This document shows, piece by piece, positions 21,201 through 32,600 of a stretch of 64,000 bases of DNA. Location: NCBI RefSeq assembly GCF_000003815.2, contig NC_049988.1:18923598-18987597 (forward strand), in the 5' to 3' direction. The stretch's first letter is position 1. Each line of letters begins with the position of its first letter. Below the pieces are notes generated by a model. It searched no databases. It worked only from the letters and a program-made list of their open reading frames with translations, and had not been told where the DNA came from. The DNA is from Branchiostoma floridae (lineage: Eukaryota > Chordata > Leptocardii > Amphioxiformes > Branchiostomatidae). Made by a program: the position numbers and the translations under genes.

Positions 21201-24200
21201 AGGAGAGACAGTTAACTTGCAGGAAAGGTATAATACAATGTACATTGTATGCTTGCAAATGTTACTAGTACTCTAAGGTGGCCAACCTCCCCTGACAAAT
21301 ATTCTCCCTATATCTCTTTTGCCAGCTTTTGATACTTTGGTAGGCAGTGCACACTCCTAGGTAGGCTACACTCCTTTGCCAGCTTTTGATACTAATAATC
21401 TTATACACTCTAGGCTCTGCTTGGAGATGGTGGAATATAGTGTTTGTTTGTTTATTTTAATTTTACCAGGGTTCATATCGCCACATATATTACATTTTTC
21501 AAAGATCCATGGGGGCGACCATAGTGTTACCTGGGGGTAATAAGTGACTTTCGCAAGTAGATTGAAATAGAGACCTTTATTTCACAGGAAGACTGGAACC
21601 TAGGGAGGGATTTGAACCTGGGATCCCTTGGTTCTGAGGCAGACATCAACTACATATACAAGACATATTAGGCAACCAATGTGTAAAAGATTAAAACTAT
21701 AACTTGTGATACATTTCTGTTCACAGGAAGGCCAAACGACAATGTACGACTTAGTTGGGAACAAACCAGTCAAGAAGCCACAGCCAGCTTACAGTTTCTT
21801 CATCAAGGATGTCAGACCTACTGGTAAGAAACTTGTGTGGTGTGTGTGTGAATATCTTTTATTTTTTGGGTAAAACTGCAGCCGCTGAAGGCTTTGGCTC
21901 AGTGGTGGTGGTGGGGGAAAGTGGTGTGCTCTTGTATGGTATATAAGGGTTGTTTGCCATGATTGACCATTGTAGCCCTATTATATAGAAGTAATCACTT
22001 GGTAACTGTGAGACTCGGTTACTGTCGTAACTGTGGTTCAATCCTTGATAGGGCATATCGGTTGGGGCTGCACCTGTCTTTTGTTAGAGATGTAAAATGG
22101 GGGAAGGGCTACCAACTCTTCCCTGTAAAAACAGACCCTGCTACTGAAACAGTAGGGAAACTTGCTGTTATTATATGTGTGCCACTAGGCACTAAGGGGA
22201 GAGCAACAATTGCTAAGTGAAATGATTGCACAAAATTTTTGGATTTTAATCTTGTCAAGAATCAAATTTAAAGTTTCTGTCTCTACCATTTACAGTGTGC
22301 CAAGAGAACCCAGAAGCTGACTTTGCTGAAATCGCTCGCCTCATTGGCCAGCGTTGGAAGCAGCTGGCCAATGAGGAGAGACAACGCTACGAAGCCATGG
22401 CAACCAGAGATCAACAAAGGTACCAAGCACATCTCAAGACGCTCCAAGAAAGTGAAAGTAACGCATCTTCAGATTCACCTGTGCCAAGAAAGAACAAGTT
22501 AAGCACAAAGAAAAGGAAATTGGATCCGGTTTCACACCAAACCCTCATCGACAAAATGTTTCAGTCGCAAAAATCACGTAAGGGAAATGGTGAAAACAAT
22601 CAACACACTTTGAAAGTGGTTAATGTAAGTTTTAGCATGACGTGGTTGAAAGAAAAAGTTGGGAAAGAAGTTCCTAACAGTTGTGATGCAGATGAAACGC
22701 TTAGTCTGATTGGTCGGCTGGCACCACACGGTGTGTGGGTCGGAGTGCAAGGGTCGGAGGTCGTTGCAGTTCACCAGTACAGGATACAGGAGGCGCTGCT
22801 GTACAACAGGCTGATGGAGACGCACGTGTTGCCACGGCAACCGCTAAGGGCACCAGTGGTTCTGAATGAAAGGTACGGAGCACTTCTCAATAAAGTAGTT
22901 GAACTTCATAGTATGCACTAGTAGATTTTTACAATGTACAATGTGTGTGTGTTTGTGTGTGCATGCATGTGTACATGTATTTGTGTTTGTGTCAGTGAAT
23001 GTGTGTGTGTGAATGAGTGTGTTTTTGTGTGTGTCTGTGTCTTTACTTGTGAAAGTTGCTTGTTTGAAATTTTAAATTAGGGGTGTGCCTAAATACCACA
23101 AACGACCACAAACGACTCGGAAATACCACAAACGACCACAAACGACTCTAGTATGCAGTGTATATGGGTCAAAGACCTTGTGTGGCGCTCTGGAGACATT
23201 GTTTACACATTTATGAATTTAAAAAACGCAGCAAGTCCTGCGTATTCACCAGTTATTTCGAGTTAGTCCGCCGGTTTCAAGATCGAAGCGATTCTGCGCT
23301 GTCAATGAATGCGTGCTAGGCATTGAGGCTGAAAAACACTAAGTATACAAGTTTTATAAGTTGACAATGATAGAATAGTGCCATGCTATAATCTATGAAC
23401 CAACAGCGTCCATAGGTTTTATCGTCCTGTCGTCTATGGAGCCGTGGAAGGTATCGAGAACTTCCCCATGCAGACTCCTAGCACGGGCGATCCAACATGG
23501 CGGCCGAGAATCGCTTTGATCTTGAAACCGGCGGACTAACTTGAAATAACTGGTGAATACGCAGGACTTGCTGCGTTTTTTAAATTCATAAATGTGTAAA
23601 CAATGTCTCCAGAGCGCCACACAAGGTCTTTGACCCATATACACTGCATTTTAAAGTCGTTTGTGGTATTTCCGAGTCGTTTGTGGTCGTTTGTGGTATT
23701 TAGGCAGACCGTAAATTAGCACATGTTGAACTGTTACTAAGTTTACATCCCCCTCATCCTGGTTCATCACTTGGGTTTAAAACTTTCTGTTTTTTCTCTT
23801 AGCACAACAGGAGGGACTCTAGCATGGCAAACCCTACAGAACTTGGCCTGTGAGAGCGCCCACCCCAGCCCTTCTAGGAAGATCTGCGACCCAAGACTGG
23901 TTAACAATGGGTTCGACGTCCAGCTGACCAGTGACAAGGAGGGCAATGTCAGGGCGGAGGTCATTGCCATGACAACATGCATGCCCTTTTATGGGGTGGA
24001 CGATTTGAAGGAAATCCTTGGTAAGTAACTTTTTAACTTTTTTTAAATCGATAATACATGGATATTTTGTTGACAAAGTAGCTATAGGACATTGGATAGT
24101 GAGGAATTCTTTGTGGTGTAACTCCATCGTATTTGGCCCAGAAGCCTGAGGTCCTGGGTTAGAATCCTGTCATGCTGCTGATCTTGTGCTCTTAGAAAAG

Positions 24201-25470
24201 ATTATACAACTTTTATCACTCTACCCCGATGTAAAAATGGATACCAGACTTCAGTTGGGAAGGTAAAAGGTGGTGGAAGGAGGGGGATGGGCTCTGCCTT
24301 CCAATACTGTGCCCTAGACACAGTGGCCCTATGGCCTTAAAAAGCCTATGGGACTACCTTTACCTTTTTATAGCGAGGTAACAGAAAAAAAAAGCTTCAT
24401 CTCACAAAGGATCCATCTCATAATGAATGTTTTGTTGCTCTAGCTCTGTGCTAAACTTAGAATGCTTTATCTACAGCAACAGTTTTGTTTGTTTTCAGGC
24501 ATCATCAGCAGAGCCAGCAGCACTGCTGTGTCCACCAGCAGACCAGTTAAAGTCATACACTACCTGAAAGTGAGTATTCCTAATGGATATTTTCCAACAG
24601 TAGAAGCCGTTTAATTATACTGCCTATTTGCCAGCATATTTCTTTCAATTATCCTGCTGGTGCAATAATGCGAAGTTATCTAGCCCTTAACAGAAGTGTG
24701 CAATAATCTGTTGTGAAATTAACTGGCTTCTACTGTATTATGATCTTGAGAAATTGTAACAATCAAGCGAAAGAGTCATTTCATGCTTTTTTTTTTCATT
24801 TCTACCATATGTACAATGATGCTCGATATTTTTTATTACAGTCAAAATCATGATATGGTATTAGGAATGTTACTATTTTTCTTTACATTATGTATACTTT
24901 TATCTGGCTTTATTTTATCATGGGGTGACTTTATGCACAGTATACAGATCAGTTTTGATGATATACAATAAAATGTATATTTACAAGCACATTTATTACT
25001 CTCATTGCATCCTGCTGTACTTAGGTTTTCTGCATTTTCTAACCATCATGTACAAATGTAGATATATACCAAAAGTAATTGGGCTCAACAGTCTTCTACA
25101 AGAATATATGCTACACACAAATCAAGTTGAATATAAAATCAGAAAACACAAAGTAGGTTGCTTGAAGAATGTTATACATATATGTGCATGTGCCTTTGTT
25201 GTTAAGGTCATATAAGTGACATTTTGAAGAATTTACAAATTGTAAGTTGTAACCGATACTTTAAAAATTTTCCCTTTTTTTGTTCCACCTTGTTGCCCCC
25301 CACAGGGAGAGGCTGTGCGTATGGTCCGTAGCCTCCCAAGAACCATGACACACGACGACGTATGTGACATACTCAGGAGAAAGGAAAAGGAACTGCCCAA
25401 GTGTCGGACATGTCTCCACAGTAAACCCTTCATACAGAATATATACACACTGGAGGAGCTGTACTCATAG
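15289..25470 (+). CDS. PMS1: DNA mismatch repair protein PMS1 (MutL family, HMG box)
   Basis: Thirteen exons: 15289-15450, 16156-16315, 16696-16821, 17278-17441, 17917-18033, 18487-18609, 19144-19287, 19997-21091, 21727-21823, 22296-22872, 23803-24020, 24499-24569 and 25306-25470. Phases agree and the total is 3219 nt (1072 aa; human PMS1 is 932). GHL ATPase motifs: E37-x3-N41 ([10 protein letters not shown]), D66NGSG70, GFRGEAL at 100-106 and [18 protein letters not shown] opening exon 4. A long Ser/Thr/Asp-rich linker (about 333-697) precedes an HMG box (about 713-782; [27 protein letters not shown]). The C-terminal dimerisation region ([32 protein letters not shown]) lacks an intact DQHAxxExxxxE endonuclease motif; the matching site reads [11 protein letters not shown], as expected for PMS1, which pairs with MLH1 in the nucleus without known nuclease activity. 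The HMG box distinguishes PMS1 from PMS2. Pieces of exons 2 and 7 are duplicated in introns. Confidence 0.95.
15723..15772. repeat. Perfect 50-bp palindrome in PMS1 intron 1
   Basis: Bases 15723-15747 are exactly complementary to 15748-15772 with no spacer; the centre is GGAAAGGCCTTTCC. Imperfect inverted sequence (TTTTTTATGC / GCATAAAAAA) continues outside it. Confidence 0.97.
15869..15974 (+). pseudogene. Truncated duplicate of PMS1 exon 2
   Basis: It begins after a good acceptor (GTATCCAG) and encodes the same 35 codons as the start of exon 2, including the ATPase D-N-G-S-G motif, with mostly silent differences. It lacks the second half of the exon (the GFRGEAL motif) and has no matching donor. 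A third piece, about 16393-16449 (GATGCGGAGTTCATGGCACA), lies after the true exon 2. Mostly synonymous differences suggest the copy is recent or was once expressed. Confidence 0.85.
16960..17110 (+). repeat. tRNA-derived SINE copy
   Basis: A-box-like TAGTCCAGTGGTTAGC and a degenerate B box (CTGAGTTTGAATAGG), within PMS1 intron 3. Confidence 0.55.
17515..17640. repeat. Dispersed repeat, probably LINE 3' fragment (copy 1)
   Basis: About 125 bp (GGACAGAGCCGCATGGAAGC ... AATCAAATACTGGATACTAC) recur at 18885-19022. In the second copy an open frame reads [20 protein letters not shown], like the C-terminal end of LINE reverse transcriptase ORFs. Confidence 0.6.
17643..17800 (+). repeat. tRNA-derived SINE copy
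   Basis: A-box-like TGGCCAAGTGGCTAG and B-box-like GGGTTCGATTCCTGG, then the family body (TTTTACACAAATTTCCTCAC). In PMS1 intron 4. Confidence 0.85.
18885..19022 (+). repeat. Dispersed repeat, probably LINE 3' fragment (copy 2)
   Basis: Second copy of the 17515 repeat, in PMS1 intron 6. It reads [20 protein letters not shown] in one frame. Confidence 0.6.
19246..19770 (+). repeat. Tandem duplication covering the end of PMS1 exon 7 and its intron
   Basis: The end of exon 7 with its donor and about 210 bp of intron (19246-19496) is repeated at 19500-19770. The copy keeps CCCAACAAGACAAAAGTCCT and the GTAGGA donor, but its upstream part is not exonic. The two units differ at many sites, so this is older than the exon 2 duplicate. 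Both end in the dispersed motif TTCAATCTCCACAACT. Confidence 0.85.
21585..21655 (-). repeat. SINE head fragment
   Basis: In reverse it has a B-box-like CAGGTTCAAATCCC preceded by GCCTCAGAACCAAGG. Only a fragment; no A box recognised. Confidence 0.4.
22938..23040. repeat. TG-rich microsatellite
   Basis: Interrupted (TG)n tract in PMS1 intron 10. Confidence 0.85.
23081..23711. mobile_element. Foldback element with 8-bp target duplication (hAT-like)
   Basis: Two arms of about 215 bp (23085-23300 and 23500-23707) are nearly exact inverted complements; the loop is about 200 bp. TAAATTAG flanks both sides (23073-23080 and 23712-23719). An 8-bp duplication fits the hAT superfamily. It lies in PMS1 intron 10. 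Outer arms contain repeated CACAAACGAC. No ORF of note. Confidence 0.85.
24125..24370 (+). repeat. tRNA-derived SINE copy with conserved tail
   Basis: B-box-like GGGTTAGAATCCTG, the family body, then the tail CCTATGGCCTTAAAAAGCC and GGGACTACCTTTACC. The same tail occurs at about 60386-60435 and 63352-63401. Confidence 0.8.
24598..24735. mobile_element. pogo/Tigger-like MITE, second copy
   Basis: 138-bp, internally deleted relative of the MITE at 1268, with ends CAGTAGAAGCCG and GGCTTCTACTG. TA follows the right end; the left flank is AA, so one duplication has mutated. In PMS1 intron 12. Confidence 0.8.
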
Positions 25471-26601
25471 TGTAGTCAGGAACAGAGTCAGGTTTAGAGT
25501 CAGGCACAGTAGTGACATAAGTTTGCAAAGCTGAGTTTAGTTTCTAGAGGTGCTGGATGACAACTTAAACAAGCTTCTTTATAAACAACCAAGGTACATG
25601 TACATGTACTAAGTATTTACATCACCGTCTGTCACCTTCCAATTCCTCAGACAATTGCAATACCAACTGATTCTGTTTTGCACTGCAGCTAAGTGTCACC
25701 AAAACGTTTGCTTTTGTTGTAAATATCTTGGTTGTAAATAAAGTTTTGTTAGACAGTGATTTTCCAACCAGATGAAATTATCCGCTAAGCTTTTCCAGGT
25801 TTCAGAAACAAAATCAGATATTATATATTAAGTACACAGATCAAAAGTCAGAGGGCAAAGATGCGTACAAATGCAACATCAAAGTATAAAATATTGTAAC
25901 TTTTATGATATCAGTCATTATGTCAGAGAACTGTTTGGTATTGGATATGGTCTTTACATCAGTAGTTATTCCAAAACTTCACAGATCAATAAACAAAGCA
26001 TGGAGTTTCTACGCAGGACAGAGGTACTGTACTGTAATACTAGTACTTTTGACAGACACCTACTCTTTTGACAGATTCATGATGATACTGTACAGCCTAT
26101 ACTGAGTCTCTCTAAATCTACGTCTGCCAGAAACCTAATATACTGGAAAATTCAGACTGACCATGCCACTTTGCCAGGCTGCAGTCTTTCCTGACTGTTT
26201 ATAAAATAGTTGTTTAAGAAAAAGGTTCTACTAGCAAAAATAAAGCTGTTACAATATTCTTCAATATGAATAGTATTTTTTTCCCCACTTTACCTTCAAG
26301 CCTATGAATGTATTTAGAAGCAGGGAATGAAGATTTACAAGTCATCAGAAATCCCTCAAGATTTTCACAATCTTTTAAACTTACAGATAATCAGTTTAAT
26401 TCTACAGAAATATATTTTGCAAATGGCATTTCTTTGGCACACAAGTACAATTTATACACACTGTCAAAAATTTCCACTCCAAATAAATGTGTACCTGTAT
26501 CCTTTAATCTTTTTGTACCCTTATGTGAAATTTTAAAATTAATAGTAATCTGCAACTGTTGGGATGCCTAATTATAAGAATATATTTTCTAAACTACTTC
26601 T
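25471..26601. other. Region between convergent PMS1 and receptor genes
   Basis: Holds the PMS1 3' UTR and, on the other strand, the receptor 3' UTR. AATAAA at 25737-25742 is the likely PMS1 polyadenylation signal. No further gene seen. Confidence 0.6.
25737..25742 (+). terminator. PMS1 polyadenylation signal
   Basis: AATAAA, 267 nt past the PMS1 stop codon. Confidence 0.55.
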
Positions 26602-29600
26602 CTAACAAGAACTCTCGTTTAAATGTGCAGAGCCAACAGAAAGACCTGATTCACCTGAACTTGGCCTTGATCGTTGGTTATCGGTTAAAGATCTTTGGTT
26701 ATCGGTTAAAGACTCAAGTGATGCTGTACCTGTACCACTTGTTGCATCTGTTTCATACATTTCATTGCTTTGGATTTGGTCAGCCTCAACAGGGCACATA
26801 AAAGCAGCTGGCAATGGTGGCTCTTCATGGTTTACTTGTTGGCGTTGGCATTGACGCTGATGTTGGATGACCGGATCCAAGACTTCACAAATATCTGGTC
26901 TCCCTAGTTCAAGAAATGTTTGGTGCAGTTCCTCTATTGCTTGCAGACCTCGTCCTACATTGTCTATTTCCCAAGTTGGGAGGAGTGTAGCTGTTGGGCC
27001 TCTGTTTTGTCTGTTCTCTCCTGCCCCTGATGGTGTGGCTCCATTTCTCCTCCTTTCGTCAGACTTGATTATGTCAATGAAGGCTTCATCGCGTCCAATT
27101 TTTAGTGCAAAAGATTGCCACCCTTTTGCATTGCGCCCGAGTTTCAGTCGATAATTTTCGTTGTCCAGTAACACACAGATGTTGTTGAAGACTTGGGGTG
27201 GCAGCAGTTTCTCTTGTCGCCCTTGTTCTCGAAGTTCCTGTTGGCATACATACAGATTAGTAAGGGGTGACAATTGAAACTTGTACTGATCAGATGCAGA
27301 TTTAATGTAAGGCCTAATGCAAAAAGTTTGGAAACTTGATTTCAGTCAATCATATCTCCTATGTACATATGTTTTTGCATTTCATAAACCAAACCAATAT
27401 TCAATCAATTGTTTTCTATCATATATCTTCAGAGAGATTGTTTATCACCTTTTACATTGTCTACAAAAAAGGGCATGAGAACTTGTATGCCTTTCCTTGT
27501 ACTATGCACCTTCATTGTGTGCAGGCGTGTCAGATTTAATCTTACTTTTACCTAACACAACATATTTGGAAATATGATGTTGGGTGATCCTACATGTATC
27601 TCTGTCCATTGTCACTTTATCATGATCAATAGCATTATATTACCAGTCGTGTAGTGACATTCCATTTGGTACGATTATCCATTACCTATGCCTATTAAAC
27701 CTATTTGCAATGATCATGCATACATGTATATGTGAGTGGGTCACAGATAAGAGTGCATACTTTTAGATTTGACCAGCATAACAGTGTTTGGTTTTGTCAC
27801 GAAAATTTTGGCACTTTCCAGGTGACCCACCTTTTGACTTTCCTTCGCAGCATGAAGTGTCAAGGTAACAAATCATTCTATAGGGAAATAGACAAGCTTT
27901 CCTTGTGTGAGAAGACAGAATGTTTCCAAATTTTTGTGTTGGGTTTAGTAAGATTGAATCTGACAAACTATGAAGGTGTAAAGCTTCCATAATTTTTGAG
28001 GCTGTAGGTGCAGTTGGCTGTTAGTGTTATCAACACTGTCTACATGTATATAAACGTTATACATGTAGGGCGTGGTATTGGAAAGTGGAGCCCATCCCTC
28101 TCCTTCCACTACCTTTGATATACATATGTACCTCTCAAACCAAAGTTGGGTACCCATTTTACACCTGGGTGGAGTGAGGAAAGTCATGTAAAGTGCCTTT
28201 CCCAAGAACACAGCATCTGGCCAGGATTGCCAGGAATCAAACATATGTGACCTCTCGATCTTGTGTCCTCTATCCTAGCCACTCAGCCATTTTACATGTA
28301 GGCCACCCATAGTAGTATGACATCATTTAGATATGACTTTCACCAATATGCCTAAATGCACCCAAATGTACCAGCTCTGCCATAAACCATTTGGAAGGTT
28401 TATGTTGAAAAAAGAATGTGCTGTACACTCACGTCAGGGCTGTCTGGGCAGGATACACGCAGATCTACTGTCTGTCCCGGATGAGAGAGTTGGTGGGCTG
28501 TGATGCAGCATTCAAATGGCACGTTTGTGGCGTTGTTCATTTCAAACTCAAATGGATATTCGGTGACCTTCACAAAGTCTTCTGTCATCAGCCTACGATA
28601 AGGAACCTGTATTGTATCACAGTAGGGAAGAATGATTTCAACGATTATGCAAATGTCTTGGGCATATACAAATAGCCTTTGTGAATTGTTTAGATTGGTA
28701 TATTAGGTGATAATATACATCGGTAGTACTTGCAGTAGCATACATGCACATGACATGTATGTATCATAGACTGACTGATTGACTCACCCGTAGCTTATTA
28801 ATAGTAGGTGCCACTTGTTCCCATCCAGGACTGACTTCTTCAATGTCAAGGTGTAGATCATTCCCATTTCCTTGCATGATGATAGCTGCTTGGCCAAGGT
28901 GCCGATGATGTTGTGACTCTTCCATTGAGTGTATATGCTGGAACAATTGTAAAGTATGAACAGTCTGTTGCATACACGTATCAGGATGTAAATAAATTTA
29001 AAAATAGAGAAATCAGAAGACAGGGCACATCAGGTCTAAATAAATTTTCAGTTTTTGATTTATTGTATAATGTATATCCCTCACCCTTGTCATTCTTAGG
29101 TCACTCCTCCAGCATGTGAGGTGAAATTTGAATCGGCCTCTGGTATGGTTAGATGGAGACCTAAAGGCACCAATTAGGAAAACCTGATCATGATGATCAT
29201 CATCATTATTACGTGTACATGAGGCGCCATAGCCAGTGAAGTGGTCAACAAGGAAAGTGCAAGTGTTGCCCTCAACGTAACTTAATGCATCAGATTCTTC
29301 ACTTTCACTGATGAGTTTCCAATCTGTTTTTTCACCAATGTCAGTTTCTGTTTGCATTGGGGTGATTTTCCCTTTGTCGAAAGATTTGCTTGTATTAAGG
29401 GGCAATTTGAAGATGACACGGGCATCAAATTTGAGACCCGAAGGCCCACAGTGCAGTACAGGACCTAACATGACTTTATCATTGCAACTGGGGTTCCTTT
29501 CCAGGTAGATGTAGACTTCTTGAAGACAACCTGCTTTGATTGCTCCTGGTGGAATGTACATGTGTACATTTGCTTCTGGTATTGAAAGGTAGCCGCCGTT

Positions 29601-32600
29601 TTCATCAAAGAACCCAGAAGCAAAGCTCTTACTGACTATGTTTGTTTGGAGTTGTTTGGTTGCTGACATTTTATCAAGTGTTTTACGGGCCTCAGATTGT
29701 AGATGTCTGAAGTCTCCTGGCAATACACTTGGGGCATCAGTCTCTTGATGTGTGGTCTCATCTAGTGTCGTATTGCTCATGGTTTGTTCAGAATCAATTT
29801 CGTCTTCTCTTCTGCTATAATGAGAATGTCTCTTGTGTTGTTGTTTTTTCTTCATATTTGTCCGACTTAACCTGGGCTTTTTACTGCCATCAATTTTATT
29901 GTGAGGTATCAAAGGTTGGTTATCTTCAAATTCCGAGTTGATAGATGCCTGCAAGTAATGAAATTTATGTATTCATTAGTTATGATATACATGTAAATAA
30001 CACGAGGTATACAAGTATATGTTTTAGTAGTATCCAAAACATCCTTAGGCAAATATGTGAAAGGATGCTGAATGAATTTATGGTTGATCATAAACCACAC
30101 AAAACACTTTTTTCCAGTGGGTTCTAGCAATGTAACTGGCAATATACCAACATACATGTACATTGCAGTCACCTAACAGCTAGATGTCACTTTGGTGTTC
30201 CTATACTTTCACTTTCACTTAATTTTTTCCTATACTCTTCGCATTTGATATACTGATGCAGTATATCATATCCAGATGTCCTCCATGATGACTTACTTAT
30301 ACTTACGAGTCTCATCATTGTCCTATCAAATGAAATTTCTTACTGCTTAGAAAGTGATGATTTAGCATTTCTTCAGCTGTTCTTGTGTGGCTTGAAGAAC
30401 ATTGGTTATGTTAGTTCACCTTTACCTGCAGGGTAACCTAGTTTTGTACTAAATATCCAGCATTTTTAGGCTTATCACATCTAAGGATGAAAAGAATGAC
30501 AGGACTTGCATTTTCATGTAAAGTTTCCCTTGGAATGTCATCATCACTCTGTGTTGAAGATACCTGTAACAGATAGCAATATTTTCATTTACCATGTGTT
30601 ACTTTCAGGCATAATTGGAGTAATTGAAAATACGCAACTACATGTACATGTATGGATGACATCCTCTGGGAATCCCCAAAACTGATGTGTTTGGCCAAAA
30701 AAAGTTGCATTCATTATGTTAGTGGTCTGGAAGGCTGAACAAATGAGAAACGCAGGGTATTGACTGCAGAACAATAGATTCTTCATTTTTGTTTTCACAG
30801 TCATCTTCTTTGGCATTGGAATTGATGTTGACATTAGTATGTGTTTCCCGATATATATCTGTTTTAATCTAAGGCATGTATTTGCTCCTTTTACAACTGC
30901 TTTTTATGATTCATAGCATGGTTGATAACTTTTTGCCTGCATGTAATGCGGGTTTAGTTTTCAGTAGCATGGGAATGTGTGGAAGCTGGGGCTTTACGGC
31001 ACTGTATCTTGAGAACGGATGGTGCGAGCGTGATGATTTTTGGTACCTCGGTTGGTGGTCGTGGCCTGACACGTTTGATTTTTGGCCTCCTGACGTTTGA
31101 ACTTGACATTGTAGGTTGCATTTTTTGTGTTTTTTTTTTTTGGCATTTTGACGCTGTATGTCCTGAACGATACGCGCGATTGCAACGATTTTTTGGGCAT
31201 GGGTGGGGGTTTGTTGCTTCCTGCTTAGGATTGACTTTGGGCCTTGAACTTGACACGGCAGGTCGTCTCCGGAAGGGGTTTTTCCGGAGTTGTATCTTCT
31301 GAACGGATGATGCGGGTGCACTGATATTTGGCACATGTGTTGGCGGTGTTTGCCTAATTCTCAACTTGACATTCCAGGTTACCTTTTGTGCTGGGACGGT
31401 GCATTCTCTGTATCTCCAGAACGCAAGGTGCCATTGTGTTGCTATTTGGTACATGGATTGGTGGTAGTGTCCTGATGGTCAGGTATGAATTTCTATCTCT
31501 TTGTGTTTGAACTTGACACTGCAGGCTGATTCTGTTTTTTTTGGTTGGGTCAGGTCCACTAATATCTTCTTGGTTGTGAAAACAGGCGATAGGTTTGTGT
31601 GCAGCTTGTGTGAGTGACAGGTCTAATTTTAGATATCCTGTGGAACAGCTAATCCTAAGGAACAGATGATAGGTCTGTTTGGTTGTGATGGGTTTGGGCT
31701 ATGGAACCATCATCTGCTTTGGCAGTGGCCTGTGCCACCTTCAATGTATCGGGTTACTTTGTATCCCCTGTTTTAGTGGAAACAGTATCTCCTGCCAGAT
31801 GATATAAATTTATCGGTTGCTGTATTGGTTAGGTATAATTTGAGTTTGCTTCTTAGTCGTTGTGGTGTTTTGAGAGCTGTATAGTACTCAGAATTTTAAG
31901 TTCTGGTACAAGTTCCTTTACCCTGTTTGGCAATCATGGTTAAACAGACTGAAGAAGATACAACTTTTTAAAGTAGTCGAGGAGAAATGTATAGAGTATG
32001 AAAGTAGGAGAAAGGTATGTGTATGATTTTTCCTGTGTTTCTTTGGTGATGCCATTTTTATACCGTATGCAGGCAGGTAATTTGTAGTTTTGTGGCAGTC
32101 ATATTCACTTGGTTTTGGGGCCTGTTTGATCTATAGGGACTAGGTAAGTAGGTAGTGTCTATAGTACAGGCAGGGTTAAGTGGTGGAGACTTTGCTAAAA
32201 TTGTTTTCCCCTTCTAAGCAACTGCTCATTGTTTTGGGGGATGTCTGTTCGTGTTTGCTGCGTGTTCGCTCTGGCAACAGCAGCTTTCTGAACTTTTCAA
32301 AGTTTCCATTGCCGTCTATAAATGGGATTGACAAGGACATTTTGCATAGTAAGTTCTGCTTTTAAATTTGGCTTAGATACTACAAGAGATTTAGGTTTGG
32401 GTTGGACGGATTGAATTAAATATCATTTCACCTTGGGGACTAACTGTTGCTGTTGCATGGGGGCTACCGCTATTCATATTGTCTATGGAACTACTGTAAA
32501 AGTACTTTTTTTACTTTGGCAGAGCTTTACTTCCTTCACATCGATAAGGTTGGTGTCATATCTCAGGTTGTCGATAAAGGTCAGCTTTGGTTTCCCTCGG

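Noticed and set aside
22873-22921. PMS1 ending at the stop at 22919-22921
   Set aside because: The exon has a donor at 22873 and the next exon continues the conserved C-terminal region in phase; the read-through stop would remove it.
30911-31454. Overlapping basic minus-strand frames of 141-166 codons
   Set aside because: They lie in a diverged tandem repeat and are low-complexity.
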